Shown here: positions 44,161 through 51,932 of the stretch, piece by piece | Numbering within the stretch: position 1 is the stretch's first letter | How the letters are laid out: the number at the start of each line of letters is the position of its first letter | Source of the DNA: Corallibacter vietnamensis | GTDB lineage: Bacteria > Bacteroidota > Bacteroidia > Flavobacteriales > Flavobacteriaceae | Reading direction: 5' to 3' | Assembly: GCF_039537875.1 (NCBI RefSeq) | Contig: NZ_BAABBI010000001.1 | Location: 620,001 to 684,000, forward strand | Length of the DNA: 64,000 nt | Program-made: the position numbers and the translations under genes | The notes under the pieces: generated by a model | The model's database searches: none | What the model was told of the DNA's origin: nothing | What the model saw: the letters and a program-made list of their open reading frames with translations, nothing else

Positions 44161-47136
44161 CTATTTTTTTATAATCTTAAATGTTTTTTGTGAGTTACCA
44201 ATGTTTACCGTAACAAAGTAAACTCCGTTATTTAGATCATTCATATTAACTTGTGTTTTTAAGCTGTTTGGAGTTACTCTTACAACTTCTTGACCAACAA
44301 GATTGCGAATGCTAATTTTAGACATTGTATTTGCAGATTCAATCATTAAAGTATTCACAACAGGGTTAGGATAATACTTAAATGAATTAAAATCGTTTGA
44401 AGTTTCTACACTTAATGAAGGATCTGGATAAGCCATTAAAGAAAATTCTGCAGTACTGCTAGAAGCATGAATAGCTACTAAATATGTTTGATTTGCAACA
44501 AGCTCTCCTGTTCTTTCTCCTGATAAATAGCAACTAGTAAGTCCAGTTACATCTTGCTGTAAGTCACTACAATCTCCGCTGAATACTGAAAAATATGATA
44601 TTCCCGATACACGTGTATAGTCAAAATGATATACGCCTGTTAAGCTAGGTGTAAAACTGTACCAAACTACATTATTACTAGAACAATGCTCTATTGAAGG
44701 ATAAGAGTCTGCCAAAGTTCCAGAAATTGCGTTTGCTCCATTTGAATCTGGAGATTCTGTTAACGTTCCTGGAGTTTCGCAACTATCATTTGAAACTGGA
44801 TCAGGTAACTGCCATACACATAAGTCAAAAATAGCTCCAGGTTCACTTTGATTACTTTGAACCATGATGTAGAATGTTTCAGAGCTATCCATAGTCACAA
44901 TTTGATTTGAAGTAGTACCACAAGATGTTGAAACTTCAGTTAAAGCTCCACAAGTACCTTTGTAAATAAAATATCTAGAAGATGCTCCAGATGTTTTATC
45001 AAAACTAAACTCATAAACACCAGATACAGCAGGGTTAAACACATACCATACATCACTATAAGTTGTTGTTGTTGAATCAGCACATGTTGACTCTGTAGAA
45101 CGCGTTGCTCCAACAGTTGTTTCTCCTACCAACCCATTATTACACGTTTCATCAGTAGAAACAGTTAGTGTTGTTGCATTAGCACACTCATCATTAACAG
45201 GCGCCACTGGTGGTGTTTTTAAACATATGTCATAGTTTTGAGCATAGTTTATACCTAATCTTGTGTAATTACGAATATAGTACGTATTTCCATCTGTTAA
45301 CCCACTAAATATAGCGTAATTTCCTTCTTTACAGCCTACGCTTGTTAAAGAGCCACAAGCTGATCCTTCAAAAAGTTCTGTTGATTGAATAGTACCTCCA
45401 GCACCAATAGCTTCTGTTATGTTTAAGTACTCTACTACAATTGTATTTCCATCTGCCACAAAACTAAACCATACGTCATTACTATTATCTGTATCACAAG
45501 CTGAATTTGCTTCGTTAGAGTGTATTGCTCCTGCATTTGTTGCGCTTGTATATAATGTACAAGTATCATCAGTATTTACATCTAAAGCAATACTTCCTAA
45601 ACAATCATCATTTGCTGGTGGACAATAAAAAAATGTACTATCGTTGTATGAACAGCTTGTTTCATCATCGTTTATTAAATCAAAAGTAATTGTTTGACCA
45701 CTTGTGTAAGGCCCCATTGGCACAACTCCCGTAGAAGAAATATTGTTTACAACACCTCCGTTACTATCTTGTAATGTTAGCGTTGTTGCATCTCCCATAT
45801 AAGTAACGTCTACATCTACATTAAATTCACCACTACCACAGTCTGGTGTTGGTGTTAAAGTGAACGCTGGGTTTATACAAGGGTTTTCAGTAATAATAAG
45901 ATTGTAACTGTATGTTCTAGTTGCAGAAGAGTTACTCATTACTAAAAAGTAAGTTGTTCCTGCGTTAAGTACAATTTCTGATAGGTTTCTGTCTGTATTT
46001 GCATAAGTTCCAGAGTATGCAACACAAGTAGTTGCTGTATCTGGACATCCGTCTAATACGTGTATTCCTGCTCCATTATTGCTTAACCCTGTTACATCAA
46101 TGTTTATTGACACATCTGATGTTGGTGTAATAGAATAATATACATCACTTCCTCTCATATACGAGTTACTACAAGGGCTTACATCTATATTGTTTTCATA
46201 ATTTGCTGTATCAGCAACATCTACATAAAAACCTCCTGTAAAAGTAATTTCTTTAGGGTTACTACATGTTGCACCAACTAGAGGTGCGCTTCGTACTACA
46301 AAACTTTCTTCAGTACATGATGCAGCGTCTCCAAACCCATTGAAAGGTACGATTGTTACAAAATAATCCTCTTCGTAAGTTAAACCAGTTAAACTATAGC
46401 TTGTTTCGGTAGTTATGTCTCCATTAACTACATCTGTTAATCCTGTTTCTGTTCCAACATACACTTTATACCCTGTTGCTATACCAGTTGCTGAACTCCA
46501 TTCTAATAGTGTATCTGGTTCAACATCTGTTGTTGCAGAAGTCATTACAGCATCACAATTAGGAACCGTTGTAGGCGATTGTAATAAAGACACATTATCT
46601 ATTGAAAAAGAAAGGTTTACATCTGAATCATTGTTTATAGAAAAACGTGCTTGAAAATCATTGCCAGCAGCAAGTGTGCCTACATTTATAACTCCACTTG
46701 AAACACATGTCTCTATATCTACGAATGTAAAAGAAGCATCATTTATTGTTGTGATTGTTGTCCAGTTTGCTCCATTATCAACAGTGTATTCTAACACTAT
46801 AGATCCCCAGTCAGCTGGTGGCGCATTGAACGATGGTGGAAAACCAAAAACTATTTGAAAAATATTATATTCAAAGCTTACAATTAAATCTGTATTATTT
46901 GTAATTGCAGAATAAAGAGGCGTTGTAAGTGAAGCTGTTCCTCCTGAAGCTACATTGGCAAGTTCGCTTAATCCTGACCCACCACAAGGAGCAGATGTGC
47001 TTGTGCTAAATCCAACATCGGTCCAGCCACTAACCTGGCCGTTGTTTGAAGCACTATCAAAATTTTCTACAATCTCTACTTGAGAGAATGCAGCAACACT
47101 AAAAAGTGTTAATAATAAAAGTGTAATTTTTCTCAT
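44161..47136 (-). CDS. Secreted multi-domain T9SS type A protein with FN3 and NDxC-type modules
   Basis: This 991-residue protein has a signal peptide (1-18, ending AAFSQ), an N-terminal MAM/cleaved-adhesin-like domain (VEIVENFDSASNNGQVSGW), an FN3 domain (about 190-280) and then repeated ~130-residue modules. The modules open with a cysteine-bearing NDxC or NDEC motif (ANDDCLGSIAL, VNDECANATTL, SNDSCETPGTL), each with VWYxF/WFSF strands and paired cysteines. The C-terminal type A sorting domain starts FKYYPNPVVNTLMIE and ends FKIIKK. It is probably a surface or released binding protein. It shares an upstream regulatory segment with the giant adhesin gene, and ends at its own terminator. Confidence 0.9.
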   Translation of the reverse strand: MRKITLLLLTLFSVAAFSQVEIVENFDSASNNGQVSGWTDVGFSTSTSAPCGGSGLSELANVASGGTASLTTPLYSAITNNTDLIVSFEYNIFQIVFGFPPSFNAPPADWGSIVLEYTVDNGANWTTITTINDASFTFVDIETCVSSGVINVGTLAAGNDFQARFSINNDSDVNLSFSIDNVSLLQSPTTVPNCDAVMTSATTDVEPDTLLEWSSATGIATGYKVYVGTETGLTDVVNGDITTETSYSLTGLTYEEDYFVTIVPFNGFGDAASCTEESFVVRSAPLVGATCSNPKEITFTGGFYVDVADTANYENNIDVSPCSNSYMRGSDVYYSITPTSDVSINIDVTGLSNNGAGIHVLDGCPDTATTCVAYSGTYANTDRNLSEIVLNAGTTYFLVMSNSSATRTYSYNLIITENPCINPAFTLTPTPDCGSGEFNVDVDVTYMGDATTLTLQDSNGGVVNNISSTGVVPMGPYTSGQTITFDLINDDETSCSYNDSTFFYCPPANDDCLGSIALDVNTDDTCTLYTSATNAGAIHSNEANSACDTDNSNDVWFSFVADGNTIVVEYLNITEAIGAGGTIQSTELFEGSACGSLTSVGCKEGNYAIFSGLTDGNTYYIRNYTRLGINYAQNYDICLKTPPVAPVNDECANATTLTVSTDETCNNGLVGETTVGATRSTESTCADSTTTTYSDVWYVFNPAVSGVYEFSFDKTSGASSRYFIYKGTCGALTEVSTSCGTTSNQIVTMDSSETFYIMVQSNQSEPGAIFDLCVWQLPDPVSNDSCETPGTLTESPDSNGANAISGTLADSYPSIEHCSSNNVVWYSFTPSLTGVYHFDYTRVSGISYFSVFSGDCSDLQQDVTGLTSCYLSGERTGELVANQTYLVAIHASSSTAEFSLMAYPDPSLSVETSNDFNSFKYYPNPVVNTLMIESANTMSKISIRNLVGQEVVRVTPNSLKTQVNMNDLNNGVYFVTVNIGNSQKTFKIIKK

Positions 47137-47279
47137 TTCGAATTAAAATTTAGTTAGTATTTATTAATTTCTTGATTACCTGTTTAAGAAGTCAATCATA
47201 TTCATTTCAACCACTAAAACATCTTGGTTTTCAAAAATTAACGTTGTGTTTGCTTGTGATAAATATATTAACACATATA

Positions 47280-47349
47280 CCATATATAATAGCGTGTATG
47301 TTTAGCATTTACCGAAATTTGAAAGGCAAAAAAGATAATTAAAACACTG
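47280..47349 (-). promoter_or_regulatory. Conserved upstream segment of the 991-residue T9SS gene
   Basis: This copy matches 41055-41122, sharing ATTTACCGAA, W-TTTGAAAG, an AAAACACTG block and a TATATAT element in the same order. It starts about 145 bp before the ATG at 47136, giving a longer leader than in the giant adhesin copy. Confidence 0.6.
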
Positions 47350-47369
47350 ATTTACAGAAAAGTAAATCA
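47348..47369. promoter_or_regulatory. Inverted repeat TGATTTAC-N6-GTAAATCA
   Basis: Perfect 8-bp arms with a 6-bp spacer lie right beside the conserved segment. A third TGATTTAC half-site occurs at 47407-47414. This looks like a dimeric regulator site for either divergent gene; the binding protein is unknown. Confidence 0.45.
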
Positions 47370-47567
47370 ATATGTTAGTGTTTTGTTAACTTTAGAAAAA
47401 AACAAGTGATTTACTGAATATTTTACCGTTTTTATATTAATTACCGTGTTGTTTTTTTAAAAAATTAACTGATTATCCGCACTTAATTAAAAAGTAAAAT
47501 AGATTATTAGGATTACAAGAAAGGTGCCTTTGTAACTTATGTCACTTAGCGTGAAATCATGAATATG

Positions 47568-47575
47568 TATTTTTG
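47568..47575 (+). promoter_or_regulatory. -7-like element TATTTTTG before the YeeE-type gene
   Basis: TATTTTTG fits TAnnTTTG and ends 16 bp before the ATG at 47592. It lies inside the N-terminal extension that an upstream ATG at 47559 would give, which supports 47592 as the true start. Confidence 0.35.
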
Positions 47576-47591
47576 TAAAAAAACTAAATAC

Positions 47592-48146
47592 ATGAATTGG
47601 ATTTACGAACCTTGGCCATGGTATATTTCTGGACTAATGATTGCTTTTATTATGTTTCTTTTAATAATGTTTGGAAAAAACTTTGGTATGTCTTCAAACT
47701 TAAGAACATTATGTACTATTTGTGGAGCAGGAAACAAGTCTGAATTTTTCAAATTTGATTGGAAAACTCAAAAATGGAACTTAACCGTTGTTGTTGGCGC
47801 TGTAATTGGTGGATTTATAGCTTCTCAATTTTTAAGTAATACTACCAGCGTTGCTATTAGCGCTGAAACAATTTCTGACCTAAATAACTTGGGTTTTAAT
47901 AGCGCAGGAAAATCATACTTACCTGAAGAGTTGTTTAGTCTTCATCTATTAAGCGTGAAGAATATTATATTACTATTTATTGGTGGCTTATTAGTTGGTT
48001 TTGGAACGAGGTATGCTGGTGGCTGTACATCTGGGCATGCAATTTCGGGTTTAAGTAACCTACAAATACCTTCTTTAATAGCTGTAATTGGTTTTTTTAT
48101 TGGCGGATTACTAATGGTCCATTTTATTTTCCCTTTAATCTTTTAA
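47592..48146 (+). CDS. YeeE/YedE family membrane protein, first half of a split sulfur-compound transporter
   Basis: This 184-residue inner-membrane protein has about four TM helices. The family landmarks are the N-terminal MNWIYEPWPWYISG, an LRTLCTICGAG cysteine motif, and GTRYAGGCTSGHAISG with the conserved cysteine near the C-terminal helix. YeeE/YedE (TsuA-type) proteins import thiosulfate or related sulfur species. I chose the ATG at 47592, since the 11 residues added by the ATG at 47559 are unlike the family. The second half of the transporter follows 4 bp downstream. Confidence 0.88.
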   Translation: MNWIYEPWPWYISGLMIAFIMFLLIMFGKNFGMSSNLRTLCTICGAGNKSEFFKFDWKTQKWNLTVVVGAVIGGFIASQFLSNTTSVAISAETISDLNNLGFNSAGKSYLPEELFSLHLLSVKNIILLFIGGLLVGFGTRYAGGCTSGHAISGLSNLQIPSLIAVIGFFIGGLLMVHFIFPLIF

Positions 48147-48150
48147 AACT

Positions 48151-48564
48151 ATGAGAACACTATTTTTTTTATTTATAGGTATTCTTTTTGGAATAACAAT
48201 GTTTAAATCTGAAGCAGCTTCATGGTTTCGTATTTATGAGATGTTTCAGTTTCAATCCTTTCATATGTATGGCATTATTGGTTCTGCTCTAGTTTCAGGA
48301 ATACTTGTGGTGCAAATCATAAAGCGTTTTAAAATAAAATCGTTTTACGGAGAAAAAATCACTTTTAACCCTAAAGACAAAAGCTTTAGTCGCTACTTTT
48401 TTGGAGGTATTATTTTTGGATTAGGCTGGGCTTTGGCGGGTGCTTGCCCTGGACCAATGTTTACATTGGCTGGCGCTGGTTATTTATCAATACTTATTGT
48501 TATAATTGCAGCTGTTTTAGGAACTTTTCTATACGGTTTATTAAAAAATAAGCTGCCTCATTAA
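48151..48564 (+). CDS. YeeE/YedE-type (DUF6691) membrane protein, second half of split transporter
   Basis: This 137-residue protein has about four TM helices and the signature GWALAGACPGPMFTLAG, in which the cysteine is the counterpart of the one in the first-half protein. The N-terminus MRTLFFLFIGILFGITMFKSEA is typical of the partner subunit. It starts 4 bp after the preceding gene, so the pair is an operon and probably forms one pseudosymmetric transporter for a sulfur compound. No rhodanese or persulfide dioxygenase gene lies in the window. Confidence 0.88.
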   Translation: MRTLFFLFIGILFGITMFKSEAASWFRIYEMFQFQSFHMYGIIGSALVSGILVVQIIKRFKIKSFYGEKITFNPKDKSFSRYFFGGIIFGLGWALAGACPGPMFTLAGAGYLSILIVIIAAVLGTFLYGLLKNKLPH

Positions 48565-48587
48565 AAAAATCACATACATTATGTAAC

Positions 48588-48617
48588 AAAAAAAGCCTCA
48601 CAATACTGTGAGGCTTT
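48588..48617 (-). terminator. Intrinsic terminator downstream of the tRNA gene
   Basis: AAAGCCTCACA and TGTGAGGCTTT form a perfect 11-bp stem with a 4-nt loop. The T-run is on the minus strand, 15 bp after the tRNA 3' end. It may also stop transcription from the YeeE pair. Confidence 0.85.
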
Positions 48618-48631
48618 GCAATTTCTAGTAG

Positions 48632-48705
48632 TGGTCCCACCTGGGCTCGAACCAGGGACTTTCTGATTATGAGTCAGATACTCTAACCAACTGAGTTATA
48701 GGACC
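48632..48705 (-). tRNA. tRNA with CAU anticodon, probably tRNA-Ile2 (lysidine)
   Basis: The minus strand folds as a 74-nt cloverleaf. Acceptor GGTCCTA pairs with TGGGACC (one G-U), the D-arm is ACTC/GAGT, the anticodon stem TCTGA/TCAGA has loop CTCATAA, and the T-arm CCTGG/CCAGG has loop TTCGAGC. The anticodon is CAU and the discriminator is A. The CCA end is not encoded. C4-G69 and C5-G68, known recognition pairs for the lysidine synthase TilS, are present, which favours isoleucine (AUA codons) over elongator methionine. Confidence 0.88.
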
Positions 48706-48754
48706 CGAAATTGGAGTGCAATATTACTACTTATTTTAAAACCTTACAAGTAAT

Positions 48755-49159
48755 TTATTCAATTATCTCTTGACAAAGTTCAATAAGTACACCGTTTGTT
48801 GATTTTGGATGCAAAAATGCAACCAATTTATTATCTGCTCCTTTTTTAGGTTCGGTATTTAAAACAACAAAACCTTCTTCTTTAAGACGCGCTATTTCTA
48901 ACTGAATATCAGCAACATCAAAAGCTATATGATGAATACCTTCTCCTTTTTTTTCTATAAACTTTGCTATTGGACTATTGGGATTTGTTGCCTCAAGGAG
49001 TTCTATTTTATTTTCTCCTACTTGAAAAAAAGATGTTTTTACGCCTTCACTAACAACGTCTTCTATTTTATAATGTGGTTTTCCAAATAATTTAGAAAAC
49101 AATGTATTTGATGTTTCTAGGCTTTTTACTGCAATTCCTATGTGTTCAATTTTTTTCAT
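48755..49159 (-). CDS. mce: Methylmalonyl-CoA epimerase (VOC fold)
   Basis: This 134-residue vicinal-oxygen-chelate protein opens with MKKIEHIGIAVKSLE, containing the first metal ligand His6. It also has EGIHHIAFDV and the C-terminal GVLIELCQ, which supplies the last glutamate ligand. It interconverts (2R)- and (2S)-methylmalonyl-CoA in the propionyl-CoA to succinyl-CoA route. The ATG at 49159 is used; a TTG just before it is unlikely. No methylmalonyl-CoA mutase gene lies in the window. It stands alone between the tRNA and rbfA. Confidence 0.92.
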   Translation of the reverse strand: MKKIEHIGIAVKSLETSNTLFSKLFGKPHYKIEDVVSEGVKTSFFQVGENKIELLEATNPNSPIAKFIEKKGEGIHHIAFDVADIQLEIARLKEEGFVVLNTEPKKGADNKLVAFLHPKSTNGVLIELCQEIIE

Positions 49160-49226
49160 CAATCTTTATTTGTAAATTAAGGTACTAATTTTAATATCAA
49201 AAGTAAGATAATCTTTAAATATCCGT

Positions 49227-49234
49227 TATTTTTG
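49227..49234 (+). promoter_or_regulatory. -7-like element TATTTTTG upstream of rbfA
   Basis: TATTTTTG fits TAnnTTTG about 50 bp before the rbfA GTG start, in the divergent mce-rbfA region. No clear -33 TTTG at the right distance. Confidence 0.35.
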
Positions 49235-49285
49235 CATATTGAAAAACACTTTATTGTTTTTACAAAAACTTAAAAAAACAACCGC

Positions 49286-49681
49286 GTGGAAGAAAGTCAA
49301 AGACAAAAAAAGATAGGATCTGTACTACAACGAGATTTAGTTGAAGTGCTTCAAAATGCAGCGACACAAGGTGGTATGCAAGGTATTTTAATATCAGTTT
49401 CTAAAGTTAAGGTTACTGTAGATTTATCTGTAGCAAAAGTATATTTAAGTATTTTTCCTAATGACAAAGGTCAAGAGTTAATTAAAGGTATTCGCTCTAA
49501 TGCGCCATTAATTAGACATGAACTAGCACAACGTACAAGACATCAATTAAGACGTATGCCGCAGCTGGAGTTTTTTATTGATGACTCTTTGGAATATATT
49601 GATAAAATTGAGCAGTCCTTAAAAGGGAAAGATAACCCGCTTAATGATCCTAACCTATTAGACAAACGTAAAAAGTCCTAA
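49286..49681 (+). CDS. rbfA: Ribosome-binding factor A
   Basis: This 131-residue KH-like protein assists maturation of the 30S subunit and 16S rRNA 5' processing. The start is GTG (MEESQRQKKIGSVLQRDL), with the family motif RVTVDLSVAKVYLSIFP-like (here KVTVDLSVAKVYLS) and RHQLRRMPQLEFFIDDS. Its stop codon is immediately followed by the TTG start of a permease gene, so the two are coupled. Confidence 0.95.
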   Translation: MEESQRQKKIGSVLQRDLVEVLQNAATQGGMQGILISVSKVKVTVDLSVAKVYLSIFPNDKGQELIKGIRSNAPLIRHELAQRTRHQLRRMPQLEFFIDDSLEYIDKIEQSLKGKDNPLNDPNLLDKRKKS

Positions 49682-50887
49682 TTGAACTTTTCTTTTTATA
49701 TAGCAAAAAGATACCTGCGCTCTAAAAGCACAAATAACGCTATTAATTTTATTACTGTTATTGCTGCTATTGGAGTTGTTTTAGGTGCTATGTCTTTGTT
49801 TATAGTACTTTCTGGGTTCTCTGGGCTTAAAGATTTTACCCTTCAATTTACATCTATTATTGATCCTGACTTAAAGGCTGAGCCCGCAACAGGAAAAACA
49901 TTTATAGTAACAAACGAAACATTATCACAGTTAGATAGTTTACAAAGTATTGCGTCATACTCAAAAGTTATTGAAGAGCGTGTTTTTGTTTCTTTTGAAG
50001 GAAAAAATTACCCTAATGCATATATAAAGGGTGTTGATGAAAATTATAATGTTGTAAATAAAATAGACGATGTTATATCATTAGGTAGCTGGCTTTCTCA
50101 AGGCACTAATCAAATTGTTTCTGGTTGGGGCATATCAAACAATCTGTCGTTTAGCGTTTTAGATTATGGTAAAACTGTAAACCTATATGTTATAAAACCT
50201 GGAAAAGGTCAAATTACTTCATTAGATCAAATTTATAATTCTTTTAATGCTGCTAATATTGGTGTTTTTGATGTTAACGAAACAATTAATGACAAATACA
50301 TTTATGCACCTATAGCAATGGCTAAAGCGCTTTTAAGTTATGAAGACAATCAATTATCTAGCATAGAATTTAAACTAAAAGATGGTGTTACCGAGGATAC
50401 AGCAAGACAAGAGCTACATACTATATTTGGAGATACTATAGTTTTAAAAAACAAAGCACAATTAAACGACGCGCTTTATAAGATGCTTAATACAGAAAAC
50501 CTTGCGGTTTATCTTATTTTTACCTTAGTTTTAATTATAGCGCTTTTTAACGTTATTGGGTCTATAATTATGATGATTTTAGATAAGAAAAAAACCTTAA
50601 ACACCTTATATAATCTAGGAGCAACTATAAAAGATATTCGTAGAATTTTCTTTTTTCAAGGAAGTTTAATGGCTATTTTAGGTGGTATTGTTGGATTAAT
50701 TATTGGGTATATTATTATATTTCTTCAACAACAATTTTCATTAATTATGCTTACAGCATCACTACCTTATCCAGTAACTTTAAGGTTTGATAATGCTATT
50801 ATTGTTTTTGTAACAATTTCTGTTTTGGGTGTTATTGCTGCAAAAATTGCATCGGTAAGAATTACAAAACCACTAGTATCTGTTTAA
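49682..50887 (+). CDS. ABC transporter permease of the LolC/LolE (FtsX) type
   Basis: This 401-residue inner-membrane protein has the LolC/E layout. There is an N-terminal amphipathic/RYLRSKS motif, TM1 (about 20-42), a ~220-residue periplasmic MacB-core-like domain, and three C-terminal TM helices with the FtsX pattern (LGATIKDIRRIFFFQGSLMAILGG). LolC/E proteins extract lipoproteins from the inner membrane. The start is a TTG directly after the rbfA stop (TAATTG). No ATPase (LolD) gene is adjacent. Its 3' end overlaps dusB by 4 bp. 'Lol-type' function is inferred by similarity. Confidence 0.87.
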   Translation: MNFSFYIAKRYLRSKSTNNAINFITVIAAIGVVLGAMSLFIVLSGFSGLKDFTLQFTSIIDPDLKAEPATGKTFIVTNETLSQLDSLQSIASYSKVIEERVFVSFEGKNYPNAYIKGVDENYNVVNKIDDVISLGSWLSQGTNQIVSGWGISNNLSFSVLDYGKTVNLYVIKPGKGQITSLDQIYNSFNAANIGVFDVNETINDKYIYAPIAMAKALLSYEDNQLSSIEFKLKDGVTEDTARQELHTIFGDTIVLKNKAQLNDALYKMLNTENLAVYLIFTLVLIIALFNVIGSIIMMILDKKKTLNTLYNLGATIKDIRRIFFFQGSLMAILGGIVGLIIGYIIIFLQQQFSLIMLTASLPYPVTLRFDNAIIVFVTISVLGVIAAKIASVRITKPLVSV

Positions 50888-51876
50888 GCAAACTGATAGT
50901 CTGAAAAAACATCTAAAACCTCATCAAAAGCAGCAAAGACATCTTTTGACTCGTCACTAGTTACCATTTTCATTCTATACTCTTTAAAATTTGGAATTCC
51001 CTTAAAGTAATTTGTATAATGGCGTCTGGTTTCAAAAACACCTAGCTTCTCACCTTTCCAGTCTATAGACATTTGCAAATGCCTTCTCGCAGCTTCTACA
51101 CGCTCTTGAAGAGAAATAGGAGGTAAATGTTCTCCGGTGTTAAAAAAGTGCTTTACTTGTTTAAAAAACCAAGGATTTCCTATAGTAGCACGCCCTATCA
51201 TGCATCCATCTAGACCGTAATCATCTCGCATTTCCATAGCTCGTTCTGGTGAGTCTACATCACCATTACCAAATACCGGAATATGCATTCTAGGGTTGTT
51301 TTTTACTTGCGCAATAGGTTTCCAATCTGCATTGCCTTTGTACATTTGAGCACGTGTACGGCCATGAATAGATATAGCTTTTATACCTACGTCTTGTAGG
51401 CGTTCTGCTACTTCTACTATTCTTATAGAATCATGATCCCATCCTAAACGTGTTTTTACCGTAATAGGAATATTGGTTCGCTTAACCATTTCGGCTGTTA
51501 AGCTTTCCATTAGGCAAACATCTTTTAGTATTCCTGCTCCAGCACCTTTACTTACTACCTTTTTTACAGGGCATCCAAAATTAATATCTATGATATCAGG
51601 GTTTGATTTTTCAACAATATCTATTGTTTTTAGCATGCTGTCTAAATTGGCTCCGAATATTTGAATACCAACAGGACGCTCTTTTTCGTAAATATCGAGT
51701 TTCATGGTGCTTTTTGCTGCATCACGAATTAAGCCTTCACTTGAAATAAATTCGGTATAAACCACATCAGCTCCTTGTTCTTTACAAAGCGCTCTAAATG
51801 GAGGGTCACTAACGTCTTCCATTGGTGCTAAAAGTAATGGAAAGTCTGGAAGTTCTATGTTGCCTATTTTAATCAC
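50884..51876 (-). CDS. dusB: tRNA-dihydrouridine synthase (DusB-like)
   Basis: This 330-residue FMN enzyme reduces uridines in the D-loop of tRNAs. Motifs: LLLAPMEDVSDPPFR at the N-terminus, the catalytic Cys102 in INFGCPVKKV, SIHGRTRAQMYKG (RNA/FMN binding) and GCMIGRATIGNPWFF. I chose a GTG at 51876 (reading MIKIGNIELPDFP, the typical start), since the upstream TTG at 51897 adds residues unlike the family. It overlaps the convergent permease by 4 bp. Confidence 0.95.
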   Translation of the reverse strand: MIKIGNIELPDFPLLLAPMEDVSDPPFRALCKEQGADVVYTEFISSEGLIRDAAKSTMKLDIYEKERPVGIQIFGANLDSMLKTIDIVEKSNPDIIDINFGCPVKKVVSKGAGAGILKDVCLMESLTAEMVKRTNIPITVKTRLGWDHDSIRIVEVAERLQDVGIKAISIHGRTRAQMYKGNADWKPIAQVKNNPRMHIPVFGNGDVDSPERAMEMRDDYGLDGCMIGRATIGNPWFFKQVKHFFNTGEHLPPISLQERVEAARRHLQMSIDWKGEKLGVFETRRHYTNYFKGIPNFKEYRMKMVTSDESKDVFAAFDEVLDVFSDYQFA

Positions 51877-51932
51877 AATAATTTTTATTTGAGGCAAAAT
51901 TAATCAATAATCTTTTTATGTGATTATTTATG

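Larger units (their letters stand above)
47137..47591. other. Intergenic regulatory region (455 bp) without a gene
   Basis: This AT-rich region between the divergent 44161 and YeeE-type genes has no credible ORF. It holds the conserved adhesin upstream segment (47280-47349), an inverted repeat at 47348-47369, a further TGATTTAC half-site (47407-47414), two TTACCG words 18 bp apart (47423 and 47441) and a -7-like TATTTTTG (47568-47575). Confidence 0.6.

Noticed and set aside
47559..47591. Upstream ATG start for the YeeE-type gene
   Set aside because: The extra residues are unlike the family, and a -7-like element falls inside this stretch.
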